A stretch of DNA of 64,000 bases from Girardinichthys multiradiatus (GCF_021462225.1 NC_061800.1:12818749-12882748); one strand, 5' to 3'. Numbered from the stretch's first letter, positions 1 to 12,439 are shown. Notes: generated by a model not told the origin, from the letters alone. Made by a program: numbers and translations.

Positions 1-1263
1 GGGAAGCTAAAGTAGGAGAAATATGGTCTCTCTTTTTAATTTTCATCAGAACTCTTGCTGCAGCATTTTGAATCAGCTGAAGGCTTTTAACTGCATTTTG
101 TGGACATCCTGATAGTAAAGAATTACAATAGTCCAGCCTTTTGAAGTAACAAATGCATGGACTAGTTTTTCAGCGTCACTCCTGGATAGGATATTTCTAA
201 TTTTGGCAATGTTCCGGAGATGAAAAAAGTAAATCCTAGAAACCTGTTTAATATGGGATTTAAATGTCCTGGTCAAAAATAACACCAAGGTTTTTTACTT
301 TATTATCGGAGGTCAATTTAATGCCATCCAGGTTAAGTGATTGACTAAGCAGTTTCTTTTTTAAAGACTCCGGTCCAAAGACGACAACTTCTGTCTTGTC
401 TGAATTTAGAAGCAAAAAATTTAACGTCATCCAAGTTTTTATATCTTCAAGACATGCTTGTAGTCTATCTAACTGGTTGGGCTCATCAGGATTTATGGAT
501 AAGTAAAGCTGAGTATCGTCAGCGTAACAGTGAAAATTTATCCCATGCTGCCTGATAATTTGACCTGTTGGAAGCATATATATAGTAAAGAGAATTGGCC
601 CAAGTACTGAACCCTGTGGTACTCCACAATTAACCCTGGAGTTTAAAGATGATTTATTATTTACATGAACAAACTGGAATCTGTCAGACAAATAAGATTT
701 AAACCAGCCTAGCGCTGTTCCTCTGATCCATACAGCATATTCCAGCCTTTCTAAGAGAATATTATGATCAACTGTATCAAATGTAGCACTGAGATCTAAC
801 AGAACCAGTACAGACACAAGTCCATTATCTGAGGCCATAAGAATATCATTAGTGACTTTCAGCAGAGCTGTTTCAGTGCTATGATGAGCTCTGAAACCTG
901 ACTGAAACTCTTCAAACAGGTCATTGCTGTGTAAATGCTCACACATTTGATTAGCAACTATTTTCTCAAGAATTTCAGATAAGAATGGAAGATTGAATAT
1001 AGGTCTGTAATGTTTCAAGTCATCTCGATCAAGCGAAGGTTTCTTAAGTAAAGGTTTAATTACAGCTAACTTAAAAGCTTGTGGTACATATCCATTTACT
1101 AAGGATAGATTAATCATATCTAAAATGGGGCTGGTAATCAGAGGGAACACTTTCTTAAATAATTTGCTTGGGATTGGGTCTAACATACAGGTTGAAGGTT
1201 TAGATGAAGCTAATATTTCTGATAACTTCCAATGTTGTCTCACTTGCTGAGGATGAAGTAGTC
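1..1263 (-). pseudogene. L2/Maui-like LINE copy A, reverse transcriptase part, broken and running off the left edge
   Basis: The minus strand encodes a LINE reverse transcriptase. The longest open stretch (1243 down to 260, 327 residues) shows the fingers motif HYRPIFNLPFLSEILEKI, the palm motif LLDLSATFDTVDHNIL, the GVPQGSVLGPILF motif and the catalytic YADD box (residues 240-243, near 515-526). The frame is lost near 260, and the thumb and later part continues in other frames towards base 1, so the copy is dead. The same protein recurs on the plus strand at 25.6-27.0 kb. The clade call rests on overall RT similarity and on the 3' tail of the plus-strand copy. The 5' part of this element resumes at 2270, beyond an inserted Tc1. 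Confidence 0.85.
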
Positions 1264-2269
1264 ATCTTGATGAGCTTCAAGACGTAGTCACCTGAAATGG
1301 TTTTCTAACAGTCTTGAAGGAGTTCCCAGAGATGCTTAGCACTTGTTGGCCCTTTTGCCTTCACTCTGCGGTCCAGCTCACCCCAAACCATCTCGATTGG
1401 GTTCAGGTCCGGTGACTGTGGAGGCCAGGTCATCTGGCGCAGCACCCCATCACTCTCCTTCTTGGTCAAATAGCCCTTACACAGCCTGGAGGTGTGTTTG
1501 GGGTCATTGTCCTGTTGAAAAATAAATGATGGTCCAACTAAACGCAAACCGGATGGAATAGCATGCCGCTGCAGGATGCTGTGGTAGCCATGCTGGTTCA
1601 GTATGCCTTCAATTTTGAATAAATCCTCAAAAGTGTCACCAGCAAAGCACCCCCACACCATCACACCTCCTCCTCCGTGCTTCACGGTTGGAACCAGGCA
1701 TGTAGGGTCCATCCGTTCACCTCTTCTGCGCCGCACAAAGACACGGTGGTTGAAACCAAAGATCTCAAACTTGGACTCATCAGACCAAAGCACAGATTTC
1801 CACTGGTCTAATGTCCATTCCTTGTGTTCTTTAGCCCAAACAAGTCTCTTCTGCTTGTTGCCTGTCCTCAGCAGTGGTTTCCTAGCAGCTATTTTACCAT
1901 GAAGGCTTGATTCACACAGTCTCCTCTTAACAGTTGTTCTAGAGATGTGTCTGCTGCTAGAACTCTGTGTGGCATTGACCTGTTCTCTAATCTGAGCTGC
2001 TGTTAACCTGCGATTTCTGAGGATGGTGACTCGGATGAACTCATCGTCCGCAGCAGAGGTGACTCTTGGTCTTCCTTTCCTGGGGCGGTCCTCATGTGAG
2101 CCAGTTTCTTTGTAGCGCTTGATGGTTTTGGTTCTGGTTCAGTGTATAATTCTACATGTGTTCATTCATAGTTTTGATGCCTTCAGTGTGAAGCTACAAT
2201 ATTCATAGTCATGAAAATAAAGAAAACTCTTTGAATGAGAAGGTGTGTCCAAACTTTTGGTCTGTACTG
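1264..2269 (-). mobile_element. Tc1-like DNA transposon inserted in LINE copy A, one end missing
   Basis: On the minus strand the element starts at 2269 with CAGTACAGACCAAAAGTTTG, a typical fish Tc1 terminus, next to a TA at 2270-2271. Residual transposase at 1793-1305 (162 residues) carries LWSDESKF (first D), FIFQQDNDPKHTS (second D) and PPQSPDLNPIEMVWGEL (E), the Tc1 DDE signature. The N-terminal helix-turn-helix part is present only as broken sequence at about 1800-2140. The opposite terminal repeat is absent: LINE sequence resumes at about 1263 straight after transposase-proximal sequence, and a few LINE bases (compare 25698-25705) are lost, which suggests an end deletion. Not autonomous. 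Confidence 0.85.
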
Positions 2270-2885
2270 TATGTCAAAGATTTTCTTTTTAATAGAATCA
2301 ATTTTATTTAAGAAGAATCCCATAACGTTATGACTGCTAAGAGCTAAGGGAATGGATGGCTCAACAGAGCTATGACTCTGTGTAAGTTTAACAACTGTAC
2401 TAAAGAGAAATCTAGGATTATTCTTGTTCTCTTCTATTAATGATGAGAAATAAGCTGTTCTGGCTTGGTGATGTGTCTTTTTATACAACAATAGGCCATT
2501 TTTCCAGATTAAGTAGGAATCCTCTAGGTGTGTAGAGCGCCATTTTCTCTCCAATTTTCTAACATTGTGCTTTAAAGTACACAGCTCTGAATTAAACCAA
2601 GGAGCTAGCCTCCTATGAATAATTACCTTCTTTTTTCTTGTCTAATGCATCACGCAATGATGAAGTAACACTATCAACAAGAGAATCCATTTGTGAAGGG
2701 GAAGAAACAAAATTATTGCCCTCCACTGTGTTTTTCTGTTATAATGAGGAAATTAAAAGTGGAACAGATTCTTTAAAGGTTGTTACAGCATCGCCTGATA
2801 AAGATCTACTATAATGAAATTTTCTTTCAGGTGTGGAGAACTCGGTTAAATTAAACTCAAAGGTTATTAAGAAATGGTTACTAAG
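2270..2885 (-). pseudogene. L2/Maui-like LINE copy A, 5' part (endonuclease end and RT linker)
   Basis: This minus-strand sequence parallels 25085-25695 of the plus-strand LINE, with matching stretches such as LEDSYLIWKN and MGFFLNKIDSIKKKIFDI. The open stretch from 2554 to 2270 is followed upstream by frame-broken sequence matching the end of the endonuclease domain. Similarity stops near 2885, which is consistent with a 5' truncation during reverse transcription. Confidence 0.75.
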
Positions 2886-3075
2886 ATTTCCAAAAGGCTG
2901 CCAATCCATTATGTTACATTGCAGACTCTTAAGAGATTAAAACAACAAAACAAATTAGCTTTGTTGTGCAGTTTACAGCCTTCCTATTATCTGCTGAAAA
3001 TCTCACACTCTCTTTAATGAGCTGATGTGCTTCAATAGAAAATAAAGTTTCCTTTTAGATTTTTTAGCATCTTTC

Positions 3076-3455
3076 TAGGGATGGGCGATATGGACTTAAG
3101 ATTTTTACAGGATATCTTGTGGTGTACATTGTGATAAGAAGAAAAGTAATAATAAAAGTATTTAAAATGTACTATTTTTGACAATACACCTAACGCCTCA
3201 TACAGTCAGAGCTTTACAATCATAACTATTGTTCTAAAATTAAAACATACACATTATTAAAATGGTTATTTCAATACAGAAGTTACATTCGATATTGCAA
3301 TTCTGCTTCTAAACAGCACTAAGTAGTTGCATTCAGTCATATTCTAACATACTTTGACATTTACTGACGCTCTCATGGAACCAGTATTGAAACAAATACA
3401 CAATAATTTTTTTTTACCTGCATAACAATAAACAAATAATAATTGCCCATCCCTA
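3076..3455. mobile_element. hAT-like non-autonomous element (MITE)
   Basis: The element is bounded by TAGGGATGGGC at 3076 and its exact reverse complement GCCCATCCCTA ending at 3455, enclosing 380 bp of AT-rich non-coding sequence. This terminus is common in fish hAT-type MITEs. I could not find a convincing 8-bp target duplication, so the superfamily is tentative. Confidence 0.6.
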
Positions 3456-6009
3456 CTTTTTACAGCATTTAGCTTCGTCTGACTTCATTTTTAAGTAGCT
3501 CACTGATACCGAGAATAGAATAACTTTGAGTCTTCTTCCCACAGTAACAACTTCTACCCTGAAGAATATCGTTATAAATGCGATCTGTTGGTAGTAAATG
3601 AGTAGAATGGTAAATTTACTGCTTGGATTAAGATATTTCTGACTTTTTAACCATCCTGTCCAATTCCTCTGTTCATATCTAGTTTAAATGATAAACAAAT
3701 AGCTCACAGCTAGGCTTCATATATTGAGGTCAGCTGTTACCAAGAGCCAACACGCTAGTGGATTTAAGATCATTTATGGAAGTTTAAACCAAATCTCCTT
3801 TCCCTGTTTCTCTGCTGGCTTTCCAGTGGTTAGTTTGTTGATGTACTTTATACTGTTAAATAATTGTTTTATTTAGGAATTAATTAAGTGCCTTTCAGTT
3901 TCATCAACTGTAATATTTATTCTAGACAGGAGAAAAATGTGACTGGTTTATTTTTGCCACACAGCTTTATTGCATGCCACCAATGACGTCTTTATAGGTT
4001 AAGCTTCAAAAGTGGATGACCAAGACGTACATTATCCTTCTACTGTAACCGCTCCTACAGGAGGCCCACCAGTTAACTGCAGAGCCCCTTAGATTTTACT
4101 TTAATATTGTTCAACCAGTGTATAAGGAACTCCAACATGGCCATCTCACTCTACATTAAATCCTTCACTTCTTTGCTCTCAGTCGTTTCCTCTACTACTG
4201 TCTTTAGGAGATGTGTGAGCTTATTCCAAGTGACCACCAGCATCTGTCAGCCAGGAAGGAGAGGAGGGACCTGCTCCTCATGCATCTGGCTAAACTAAAG
4301 AATGATCGCTGAGCTCAACGTGCCAAGGCCAGAAATAAAACAAACAAAGACTGATTGCTGTACTTTATTTCATTGTCAGTCACATGACAGATAGGATGAA
4401 ATTTCTGAGCATTTCTGTAAACTTTTTTTAAAAATGGGACTAAAACAATAAGACATTTGAACACTGTAAATAATTTCTTGAGGTTAATCATGGACATAAT
4501 TGTTCAGCATTCACTATTCCATAAAATAAGAAGCTGTGGTCCTTTTGTTGCGTTTGTTTTTCTTAAATCTGCATTATATGTATTTGTTAACTTGTGGAGC
4601 AAACAAATCTCGCTTCATACGACACGTCTTATTTCATGTGAAGAAATATCAAAAGAAAAATTGTGAACGTTTTCATTAATAAATTGATGAAATTATTAAT
4701 GTTGGTCTGTTATTGTGCATTTTTTAATTAAAAAACATTTTACTGTGAAGATAAATAATACTAATAAATAATATTGTAAAGATACATTTGACAACCTCAA
4801 GATGCCCTGAAAGACACCCTCAAGACAGAGCTGCATGAAATAGCAGGAATTAATGACTGAAACGTATTACAAGTTTTGAGTGCATTTCTTCTTTTGACAT
4901 TTTTTCTCTGCGTCCATGAAGGATTTAGTTTCAAGGAAATTTCTGACCAGCATGAAAATCATGGGATTCCACTGTCTACTTGCAGAAAGCCCAGTGTTTA
5001 ACACCACTGTTAGAGATACTACATAAACCCAAACGCCACATATTTAATCATACATTAAGTCTGATTTAATTTCATACAGTGAGAAACGATTATGTCTTTT
5101 TACATAGTGTACGGAAACATCTCGTTTCAGCTGCATGTGTGTTTCAAGTGAGGAGTTGTCAGATCAATATAGCAGTTTTTCTTGATCCTAAGTAGAGCGG
5201 ACACCCCATATAGAGAGGCCTAGATGCAGCCTGAGTCCTTTGTTGCATTTGTTGTATTTTATTTAAATAATACAAGACATTCCTACTTTATGCTTTACAT
5301 TTTAATTAGTCATTTTTGTAAATGATGAAAATACATTGATTTTACAGCTTCTTGGAGTACGTATAACTTCTCTTAAAAATCTTCATGTAAAAATAAATTA
5401 AATTTGTAATCAAATTGTAAATAATAAGATTGTTTAGACTAAAATAGGGTTCATGTAATTAATATAGTTATTAGATATAGTAATGATAATATTGCTGTTG
5501 TATAAACATCATCAACACTTGATAAAAAAAATAACCAACAGCTCTTCACACATAATAAATTTTAATCTTATTCAAACCTTTGGAATTACTTCAAGTTCTG
5601 GGCTTGTTTAGCTTCAAGTTTATATCATAGCTTTACTGAATGTTGTATATTTTCTTTATATTTAAGGTAAAAAGTTTGGGTCTGTAGACGACAGAAAGAA
5701 AACATATTTCAAATTTGTTAAATTTTTTTCTAACTTTAGAGATTAGGTTAGATTAAAAACATCTAACTGATCGATATACTCGTATATTTTCATGGAAATG
5801 TTAAATTGTTTAAAGGTGTAATGTGCCATTTTTTTTTTTATCCCAAACATGAACGTTTGGGAAATCTATTTCCATTAGCATAGGCAAAAATATGGACTTT
5901 TAAATATTTGTCTAAGTGTCTAAAAGAGACAGAGGTCCCTAAATTAGGCAACAGTCTACAGATAGTTAAATCAAAGTTAGGCAACTGACATCCAGTTGGT
6001 CCAGTTATC
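3456..6009. other. AT-rich non-coding stretch upstream of the beta connexin
   Basis: No supported gene, RNA or complete mobile element was seen here. Several short open frames lack recognisable domains. The sequence is rich in A/T runs, with an imperfect palindrome around CCCAAACATGAACGTTTGGG near 5845-5864. Confidence 0.5.
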
Positions 6010-6288
6010 AGTCATCCATGGAACCTCAGATATTTCCCCACAGCAGTGCTGGCCCCACCCTAAGCCTTAGCCTGCCCCCTCCCCACCTGTCTGTCAGGGA
6101 TGTTGGAAACCTCCGCAGGCTCAGGTGCTCCTCACACAGCGCTGCGCCAAGACGCGACGGAGCTCGTCCGCAAAAACTCTGGTTCTGCTGCGCCGCGCAG
6201 GAAATTAGAACCAGCTACTTCTCCTCCTTGATGGGAAACAGTTCATCGTAATTTAAAGGCCTACAGCACCAACATAACTCAGAGAAAA
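6010..6288 (+). promoter_or_regulatory. gjb8: Candidate promoter and non-coding exon 1 of the beta connexin gene
   Basis: A G+C-rich, CpG-containing patch (about 6040-6200) stands out from the AT-rich surroundings and ends in a strong splice donor (AAAA then GTAAGTG at 6289). The next good acceptor in this strand is at 7034-7035, just before the connexin coding exon. Connexin genes typically have a non-coding first exon followed by one coding exon, so this fits, but the transcription start is not visible and the exon is an inference. Confidence 0.4.
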
Positions 6289-7035
6289 GTAAGTGTCGGG
6301 AGCGCAGGTTTAATCTTCACCTTTCATTCAGGTTTTCTTTTTTCATGTTTAATGCTGTTGGACTTCTCCTCAGCATTTTATTAACTGACAAAATATTTGG
6401 CGGGAATCTGTTCTAAAATACAAAAAAGTTAAACTTTGCAATGCAAGGGTGAATCTAATTTATTTTTGCGTAGGACGTTTTAGTAAAATATCGGTCTCAT
6501 TCTAACCATATTTTTTGCCTGTAATGTTACTTAAAAGGGTTGTAGTAAGATGTTATGGTTTAGATCGTAGTTCTTAAAGACATCGAAACATTTTTAAAGT
6601 AAAATATTCTTTTAAAACAAAATAAATAACTGATTAAACAAAGTGATGAAACAATGTGAGCCAAAGCTATTTAGTGTCTTTTGTGGTTAGATAGCAGTAT
6701 TGTTGTTACATGTTTGTACTGGCATGCTCAGTTAGTGAGGTGGCTTAACGCCTCTGTCATATAGAAACAACATTACTTATCTAAGGTTGTTGTAGTTTGA
6801 CTCTGAAGTGCAAAAATGCACCATAACTCCTCCATGTCCAGAGATTTGTTTGAGGCCATCTTGTTTTTCACATGATGATGACGAACATGGTGAACCAGTC
6901 TTTTTTGCCTGGTTGTCAGAGACACTTTAGGACACATTAAGTTTCCTGTGGACAGAGTGAGGTCAGCACAGCAGCAGGTTTCACTCTGAACTTTCTCTAA
7001 TTTACTCTGCTGATATCTTCTTTTAACTCCTACAG

Positions 7036-7061
7036 GAGCTTCCAGAGTCCTGGTCACCACA
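7036..7061 (+). other. gjb8: Splice acceptor and 5' UTR start of the beta connexin coding exon
   Basis: A pyrimidine-rich tract ends in CTCCTACAG at 7035, so exon 2 would begin at 7036. It leaves 26 nt of 5' UTR before an ATG with A at -3 (CACAATGA), an acceptable vertebrate initiation context. Confidence 0.65.
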
Positions 7062-7841
7062 ATGAGTTGGGCGGCACTCTACGCCCAGCTGGGTGGTGTC
7101 AACAGACACTCCACCAGTCTCGGAAAGATCTGGCTCTCTGTCCTCTTCATCTTCCGCATCACTATCCTGGTCCTGGCCGCAGAAAGCGTTTGGGGAGACG
7201 AGCAGTCAGACTTTACGTGCAACACGCAGCAGCCTGGTTGCAAGAACGTCTGCTACGACCACTTCTTTCCTGTGTCACACATCCGCATGTGGTGCCTGCA
7301 GCTCATCTTTGTCTCCACACCAGCTCTGCTTGTAGCCATGCACGTCGCGTACAGAAAGCGCGGGGATAAGAGGACCATGCTGGCCTCCAACGGCACTGAA
7401 AACACTGACATAGAGACCCTGAAGAAAAGACGTCTGCACATTACAGGCCCTCTTTGGTGGACCTACACTTGCAGCCTGGTCTTTCGGCTTATCTTTGAGG
7501 GTGGTTTCATGTATGCGCTGTACTTCGTCTACAATGGCTTCCAGATGCCCCGGCTTGTGAAGTGTGAGCAATGGCCTTGCCCCAATAAGGTGGACTGCTT
7601 CATCTCCAGGCCAACGGAGAAAACTGTCTTTACCATCTTCATGGTTGCCTCTTCGGCCATCTGTATGGTGCTGAACCTGGCCGAGCTGTTGTACCTCATC
7701 ACCAAGGCGCTCATGAGGTGCTCAAACTGGTCAAACAACCGGAAACGCCCCTACACTGAGAGCGTGACAAGGGACAACAAGAAGAACGAGATGCTGTTGT
7801 CGTCCTCCACGGATTCAACCAGCAACAAGACCATGTGCTGA
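7062..7841 (+). CDS. gjb8: Beta-type connexin (gap junction protein, Cx30.3/Cx26/Cx30-like)
   Basis: This 259-residue protein is a complete connexin, which assembles as hexameric hemichannels and docks into gap junctions that pass ions and small metabolites. It shows a short cytoplasmic N-terminus ([12 protein letters not shown]), four membrane segments (about 21-41, 77-97, 131-153, 189-212), and a first extracellular loop with Cys 53, 60 and 64 (C-x6-C-x3-C). The second loop has Cys 168, 173 and 179 (C-x4-C-x5-C). The intracellular loop and the tail of about 47 residues are short, as in beta connexins. The whole coding region is in one exon, and the chosen ATG gives the standard N-terminus. 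The next gene downstream is gja3, as in the mammalian GJA3/GJB2/GJB6 cluster. Connexin identity is very sure; the choice between gjb8 and another fish GJB2/GJB6 co-orthologue is less so. Confidence 0.93.
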   Translation: MSWAALYAQLGGVNRHSTSLGKIWLSVLFIFRITILVLAAESVWGDEQSDFTCNTQQPGCKNVCYDHFFPVSHIRMWCLQLIFVSTPALLVAMHVAYRKRGDKRTMLASNGTENTDIETLKKRRLHITGPLWWTYTCSLVFRLIFEGGFMYALYFVYNGFQMPRLVKCEQWPCPNKVDCFISRPTEKTVFTIFMVASSAICMVLNLAELLYLITKALMRCSNWSNNRKRPYTESVTRDNKKNEMLLSSSTDSTSNKTMC

Positions 7842-9054
7842 AGAGCAAAGAGAGGGATAAACTGTAGATCCATCTGTGAGCCCCCATTAGAGCTGTCTCG
7901 TGGGATGTAGAGTCTGTATTACTGTGGAAAGGTATCAGTTCAGCTTGTTAACCTGCACAGAATGACCCGAGGGAAGTTGGCTTGGATGGTATTTTCTCAC
8001 ACATGGCCTTAAATTTTTCACTAATGCACTGTAGTGTTGTTCACAGCTGAGTAATATGTAGTTGAGTCCTACCCAGTTATTATTTTTGTCCATCAACAGA
8101 GAGGAAGTCACCTGCTCACTAACATTTAGAGCAGTTTAACCAAAAATACATTAATTTACAAGTAAAAAAAAATCGCTTTAAAGCTAGAACCTTGAAGGAC
8201 TATCTGCTGTAATCTTAGAGGCATGTTTGAGATGAAATGTGCAATAATCTCTGCAAAATCCTTGCTTTGTTACAATAATATAGATAGAGAATATTTTTTT
8301 CCAAGAATCCCAAACAGTAGAAGAACCAGCATTACTTTGCTCATAATTTGTAAAATAACAATACTAAGTGACACCTTAATTTTTTAACACTGGAGATTTG
8401 TGTTTGATGCTTGAAGTCTTCCGCTGTAACAAAAATGTGAAATAGCTTTTGTTCCTGAGGTGAATGAGCCTACACTGACATCTAGTGGTGAATAAGGAGA
8501 AAGCGAGTATGAATGCAGGGGATGTGGTTTACAGGAACTGACATATTTTCATGGTAATTGAGCAAAGGCAGATAGCTTGAAGATTTTGCTATATTGACTC
8601 AATTGAATTTTTTTATTTTTTTTGTGTGTGTAAAGAGTTTACTATGACACATGCATTCATTTCACTTCTTTAAGTAAATACAATTAATCAATGAATTGAT
8701 TTTTTTGTTTTTTTGTTGACCAAATACCATTCAACAAAAAGACATGGTATCGCTCTTCACCACAATTTTATAGATAAAACACAAAAAGATAAAAAGTGCA
8801 ATAATATAAAAAGAATAACCCTAAGAGCAGCTCAGCATTTCAGCAGCTTGAGGAAACAAGCTGTCTACCAATCTGGTGGTTCTGCTCTTGAAGTTAAATG
8901 GTTTATAGGGAGGGTGAGAAGAGTTTCTGAAACAGATTCTGGACAGAGTAGGGAGTGACCTCTGCTACACAATAGATCTGTTAAATTGCAGTTAAATCAA
9001 CCAAATTCTTTTTATGGCTTTTGGTTTGCGTTTTATTTATTTATTTTTTTGTAC
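7842..9054 (+). other. 3' UTR and intergenic sequence after the beta connexin
   Basis: No second gene is supported. I found no canonical AATAAA signal between 7842 and 9054, so the end of the transcript is undefined. The region is AT-rich with T-runs near 8608-8715. Confidence 0.4.
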
Positions 9055-10255
9055 CCTGTCTTACAAACTATTCATACCACTTGACGTTTTCCCATTTAAT
9101 CATGTTACAACTACAAACGTCAATGTATTTTAGATCAGCTTTAGACCACTATCCAAGAAGTGGATAATTGTGTAAGGGATGTGGTGGTACATGTTTTTTA
9201 AACATTTTATGAATACATGCAGCTTTACTGAAACAATACTGTCTAGAACCACCTTTTCCTGCAGTTACAGCTGCAAGCATTTTCTGGTATGTCTCTTCAA
9301 GCTTTTTGCAGCTCGAGACTAAAATGGTTGCCCATTCATCTTTCTAAAATAGATCAAGCTCAGTCAGATTGGATGGAGAGCATTTGTGAACATCAGTTTT
9401 CAAGTCTTACCGCAAATTCCCATTTGGCTTTTGGTATGGACTTTGACTGGGCCATTCTAACACATGAATATGCTTTGACCTAAATCCTTCCATGTAGCTC
9501 TGGTTGCATGTTTTATTCTCCTGAAGTGTGAATCTCCCGCAGTCTCAAATATTTGGAGGGCTCTAACTGTTTTTCTTCCATAGATTTTCCCTGTGTTAAA
9601 CACCACCCATCGTCCCTAGCCCAGACTTCTTATCCCCACAGCATAATATGTCCACCACCATGTTACACTATGGAAATGTTGTATTCAGGGTAATGGACAG
9701 TTTTTGTGCAGTAAGCCAAAACGTTTAATTATGGTCTCAGCTGACCAGAGCACCTTCTTAAACATTCTCAGATGATGTATTGAGTAGTGCTCTGTTAGAT
9801 GTTAATAGCTTGAGACAATGTTTTATAATCTCACTTTTTCTCCCTGACCTGCCTGCTGTAACCCTTGGTCTTCATGATGCTGATTGTTCACTAAAGTTCT
9901 CTAACAAACCTTTGAGGCTGGATTTATACTGATAATGAATCACACCCAGGAGCACTCTGTTTACAAATTAGGCCCCTGAAAAGTATTTGCTACTGTACTA
10001 GATTTGATTTAGGGATATCAGATTAAGGTGTAGAATGCATATACACACCACACTTTTCAGATTTTTATTTATTTGAAATAAAATGAAAACTATGTACACT
10101 TTCATTATACCTCACAGCTATGTATCTAAAACATAGAATCCCTATAAGATACACAGAAGTTTGTGATTTTAACGTGACAAATTGTGAAAAAACAAGGGGT
10201 ATAAATACTTTCACAAAATTAAAAACTGTGCAAATCTTGCACACATGCATGGTGT
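9055..10255 (-). mobile_element. Degenerate Tc1-like transposon
   Basis: Both ends carry the fish Tc1 terminus type that reads TATTCATACC near 9070 and, inverted, GGGTATAAATAC near 10198. The plus strand between them reads as the complement of an old Tc1 transposase, with stretches such as CCCCACAGCATAATATG near 9635 and TGACTGGGCCATTCTAA near 9446. No usable open frame survives. It lies in the spacer between gjb8 and gja3. Confidence 0.65.
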
Positions 10256-11599
10256 TTGAAAAATATATACAGCTAAGCCCAAAATCTCTGGCAGATTTAG
10301 GTTCAAAGTAAGCTGCTCATTTCACCAACATGTTCTACTGACTAAAAGTAATTTTAAGGTTTTGGAGCGACACAACCAGAGTGTCCAGTTTTGGAGGGAG
10401 CTAAAGATTAGGGAATGGCAGGGAGGCCTTCCAACCTCTAGGACTTGGAGCTCATCACCAAAGATCAACTGACAAGTGAATTATTGAGAAGATAATTGAG
10501 AAGTGTGGAAAAATATTTTGACATGCAAATTTGTAATAAAATATGAATAAAAACAGATTACGTATTTTTTCAAAACCGATCCTCCTTTTAAATTGTTCTA
10601 TTATCTTTTAAAAGATGCCTGTCTCATTTCCTGTCAGAAATAAAGTTTTTAGTTGAATGGAAATCATTTGAAACCTAAGTCTGCCAGGAGTATTAATCAT
10701 GTTAGGCTTAACTGTAACTTTCCAGACATTATAACAAAAGTAAACCAAATCAAATGAGTATCTGCATGTTCTTCTGTACAGATATGCATTTTTAGCTTCA
10801 GTTTTGTATTCATGGTATGGAGGTCTTTATAGTGTGTACTGACCCCAGCGGGTTGTGTCAGCTTTCAGCATGTGCCTTATTTTAGCCAGCGCTCTAATCA
10901 CAGCTCAGCCTCATAATAACACAAAGTGAATCAAGTCTTTGTCGTTTGTCCATCCAGGAATAGATGTCAAGGATTAATCACATCTGCTTTATGAAAAAGG
11001 CCCCTGTCTGGTAATTCTGTCATTGCGCAATAACTGCTAAGGGGCTGAGTGAGATAAACTGGCGTACCAATTAGATGTGTAACTTCTAACGTTATAAAAA
11101 ATAAAGTAAAACGTTCAGTCTGTTTCTGTTATGTAACAGCTCCAGCTGATGCAGTTGTTTGGAGTTTCTCAGCGTGAGAACGCGATAGGAAAACGTCAGC
11201 ACCACGGTGTTGCACTCTGGAGAATTTAGTGTCATTTAAGAATAATGTTTTGTATATTTGGTCTAAAATGATCTTTGACCTCCTGATGTGAAATAGACAT
11301 GTTTTAGGGAACTATCTTGATCATTGCAGACTTTATAACTAACTTAGTTCCACAACAATGTATTACTCTGATTCTAACAGCCATGCAATACTAATGGGCA
11401 GTTTTTCACAGTGAGAAATGAACAAATGAAATAATTTTGGTTGTTATTTGAATCTGAGATGTCTTGTGTTACACTGTGTTGCACTTTTGATCCTCTAACT
11501 TGTTATTCTCTCAGAGAAATTTTACATAAATTTGTGAAAACACATCTGTTTGGCTCTTTATTATTGTTCCTATTGTTCTTATTATTCATATTACTGTTT
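10256..11599. other. Intergenic sequence between the two connexin genes, possible conserved element
   Basis: No gene or clear mobile element was seen. The part at about 10830-11060 is less AT-biased than its flanks and holds homeodomain-like sites (GGATTAATC near 10971). It could be a regulatory element of the connexin pair, but that is only a guess from composition. Confidence 0.3.
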
Positions 11600-11975
11600 G
11601 TTTATTTATTTATTTGTTGCAGTGGAGGATATTCTATATCATTTCAAGGTATTAAGTTGTCTGAAAAAAGGGGAGTTGGGATCAAGCTTTGGTTTAAGGT
11701 CACATCATGGCCTCTATCTGTATGGTTCATTACTTATTTATTGCGGTGGAGAATTTGCTGTTATATTATACCAGGTATTCTAAGATTTGTGGTTTAGACG
11801 AGCCTATGGTTTAGACTACATCATGATGTTTTTCTGTATGGTTTATATTTAATTCATATTTTAATTGCAGTAGAGAAGATCATTTATTTAATTGCAAGAT
11901 TTTTATCTTTCTGTAATTCATATTTAGGGGTCAAGCTTTGGTTTAAGCTACATCATGAGGTTCATCTCTATGATT
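11600..11975. repeat. Degenerate tandem repeat, period about 124 bp
   Basis: The motif TTGCAGTGGAGGAT at 11617 recurs as TTGCGGTGGAGAAT at 11741 and TTGCAGTAGAGAAG at 11865, exactly 124 bp apart each time. A second landmark, AAGCTTTGGTTTAAG at 11684, recurs at 11933, with a weaker middle copy (AGCCTATGGTTTAGAC) near 11801. Each is followed by an ACATCATG box. About three diverged units are present. Short open frames here are by-products of the repeat. Confidence 0.7.
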
Positions 11976-12079
11976 TATTATTATTTGTTTATTTATTAAA
12001 TGATATTAAATTCACTTCTTTAAGACTTAGAGTAAAACCAAAGCAGACATTTTAAATTGGTTTCATTTGGAAATACTTG

Positions 12080-12310
12080 GACTAAATTTAGACACTGGCA
12101 CATTTTTGCCCACTTTGCGCACAGTTTTGGACCGGCAGTTTTTGGGTGGGGGGTAGGTTGACACGGGGCGTGGTGTGACTCCGGACAGGCAGATGACTCC
12201 GTGGATTCACTCATGCATAGTCACACAATGTGACAGCCCAGACATGGGTGGAAACGGGTTCCAGCTCCGTTTAACCGAGCAACGTCCCCGACTCCAAAAA
12301 CTGACAACAG
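12080..12310 (+). promoter_or_regulatory. gja3: Candidate gja3 promoter or upstream region
   Basis: This stretch is richer in G+C and CpG than its surroundings (for example GGGTGGGGGG near 12144 and GTTTAACCGAGCAACG near 12269), about 1.9 kb upstream of the gja3 coding exon. No TATA box or start site is evident. The call rests on composition and position only. Confidence 0.25.
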
Positions 12311-12415
12311 AGGGCAACTTTTTCTTATTACTTTAATCATTACCTTTTGCAAGCAGCTATTTACTGCCCAGGCACCTGGTGGAGTTCGTTCGTGTGTGTT
12401 TGTGAGGAAACACTT

Positions 12416-12439
12416 AAAAAAAAAAAAAAAAAAAAAAAA
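12416..12439. repeat. Poly(A) tract
   Basis: An uninterrupted run of about 24 adenines follows CACTT. It could be a simple repeat or the tail of a decayed retrocopy; nothing recognisable precedes it. Confidence 0.7.

Noticed and set aside
7067..7369. Alternative plus-strand frames inside the beta connexin
   Set aside because: The connexin frame explains the region fully; the others are frame-shifted shadows.
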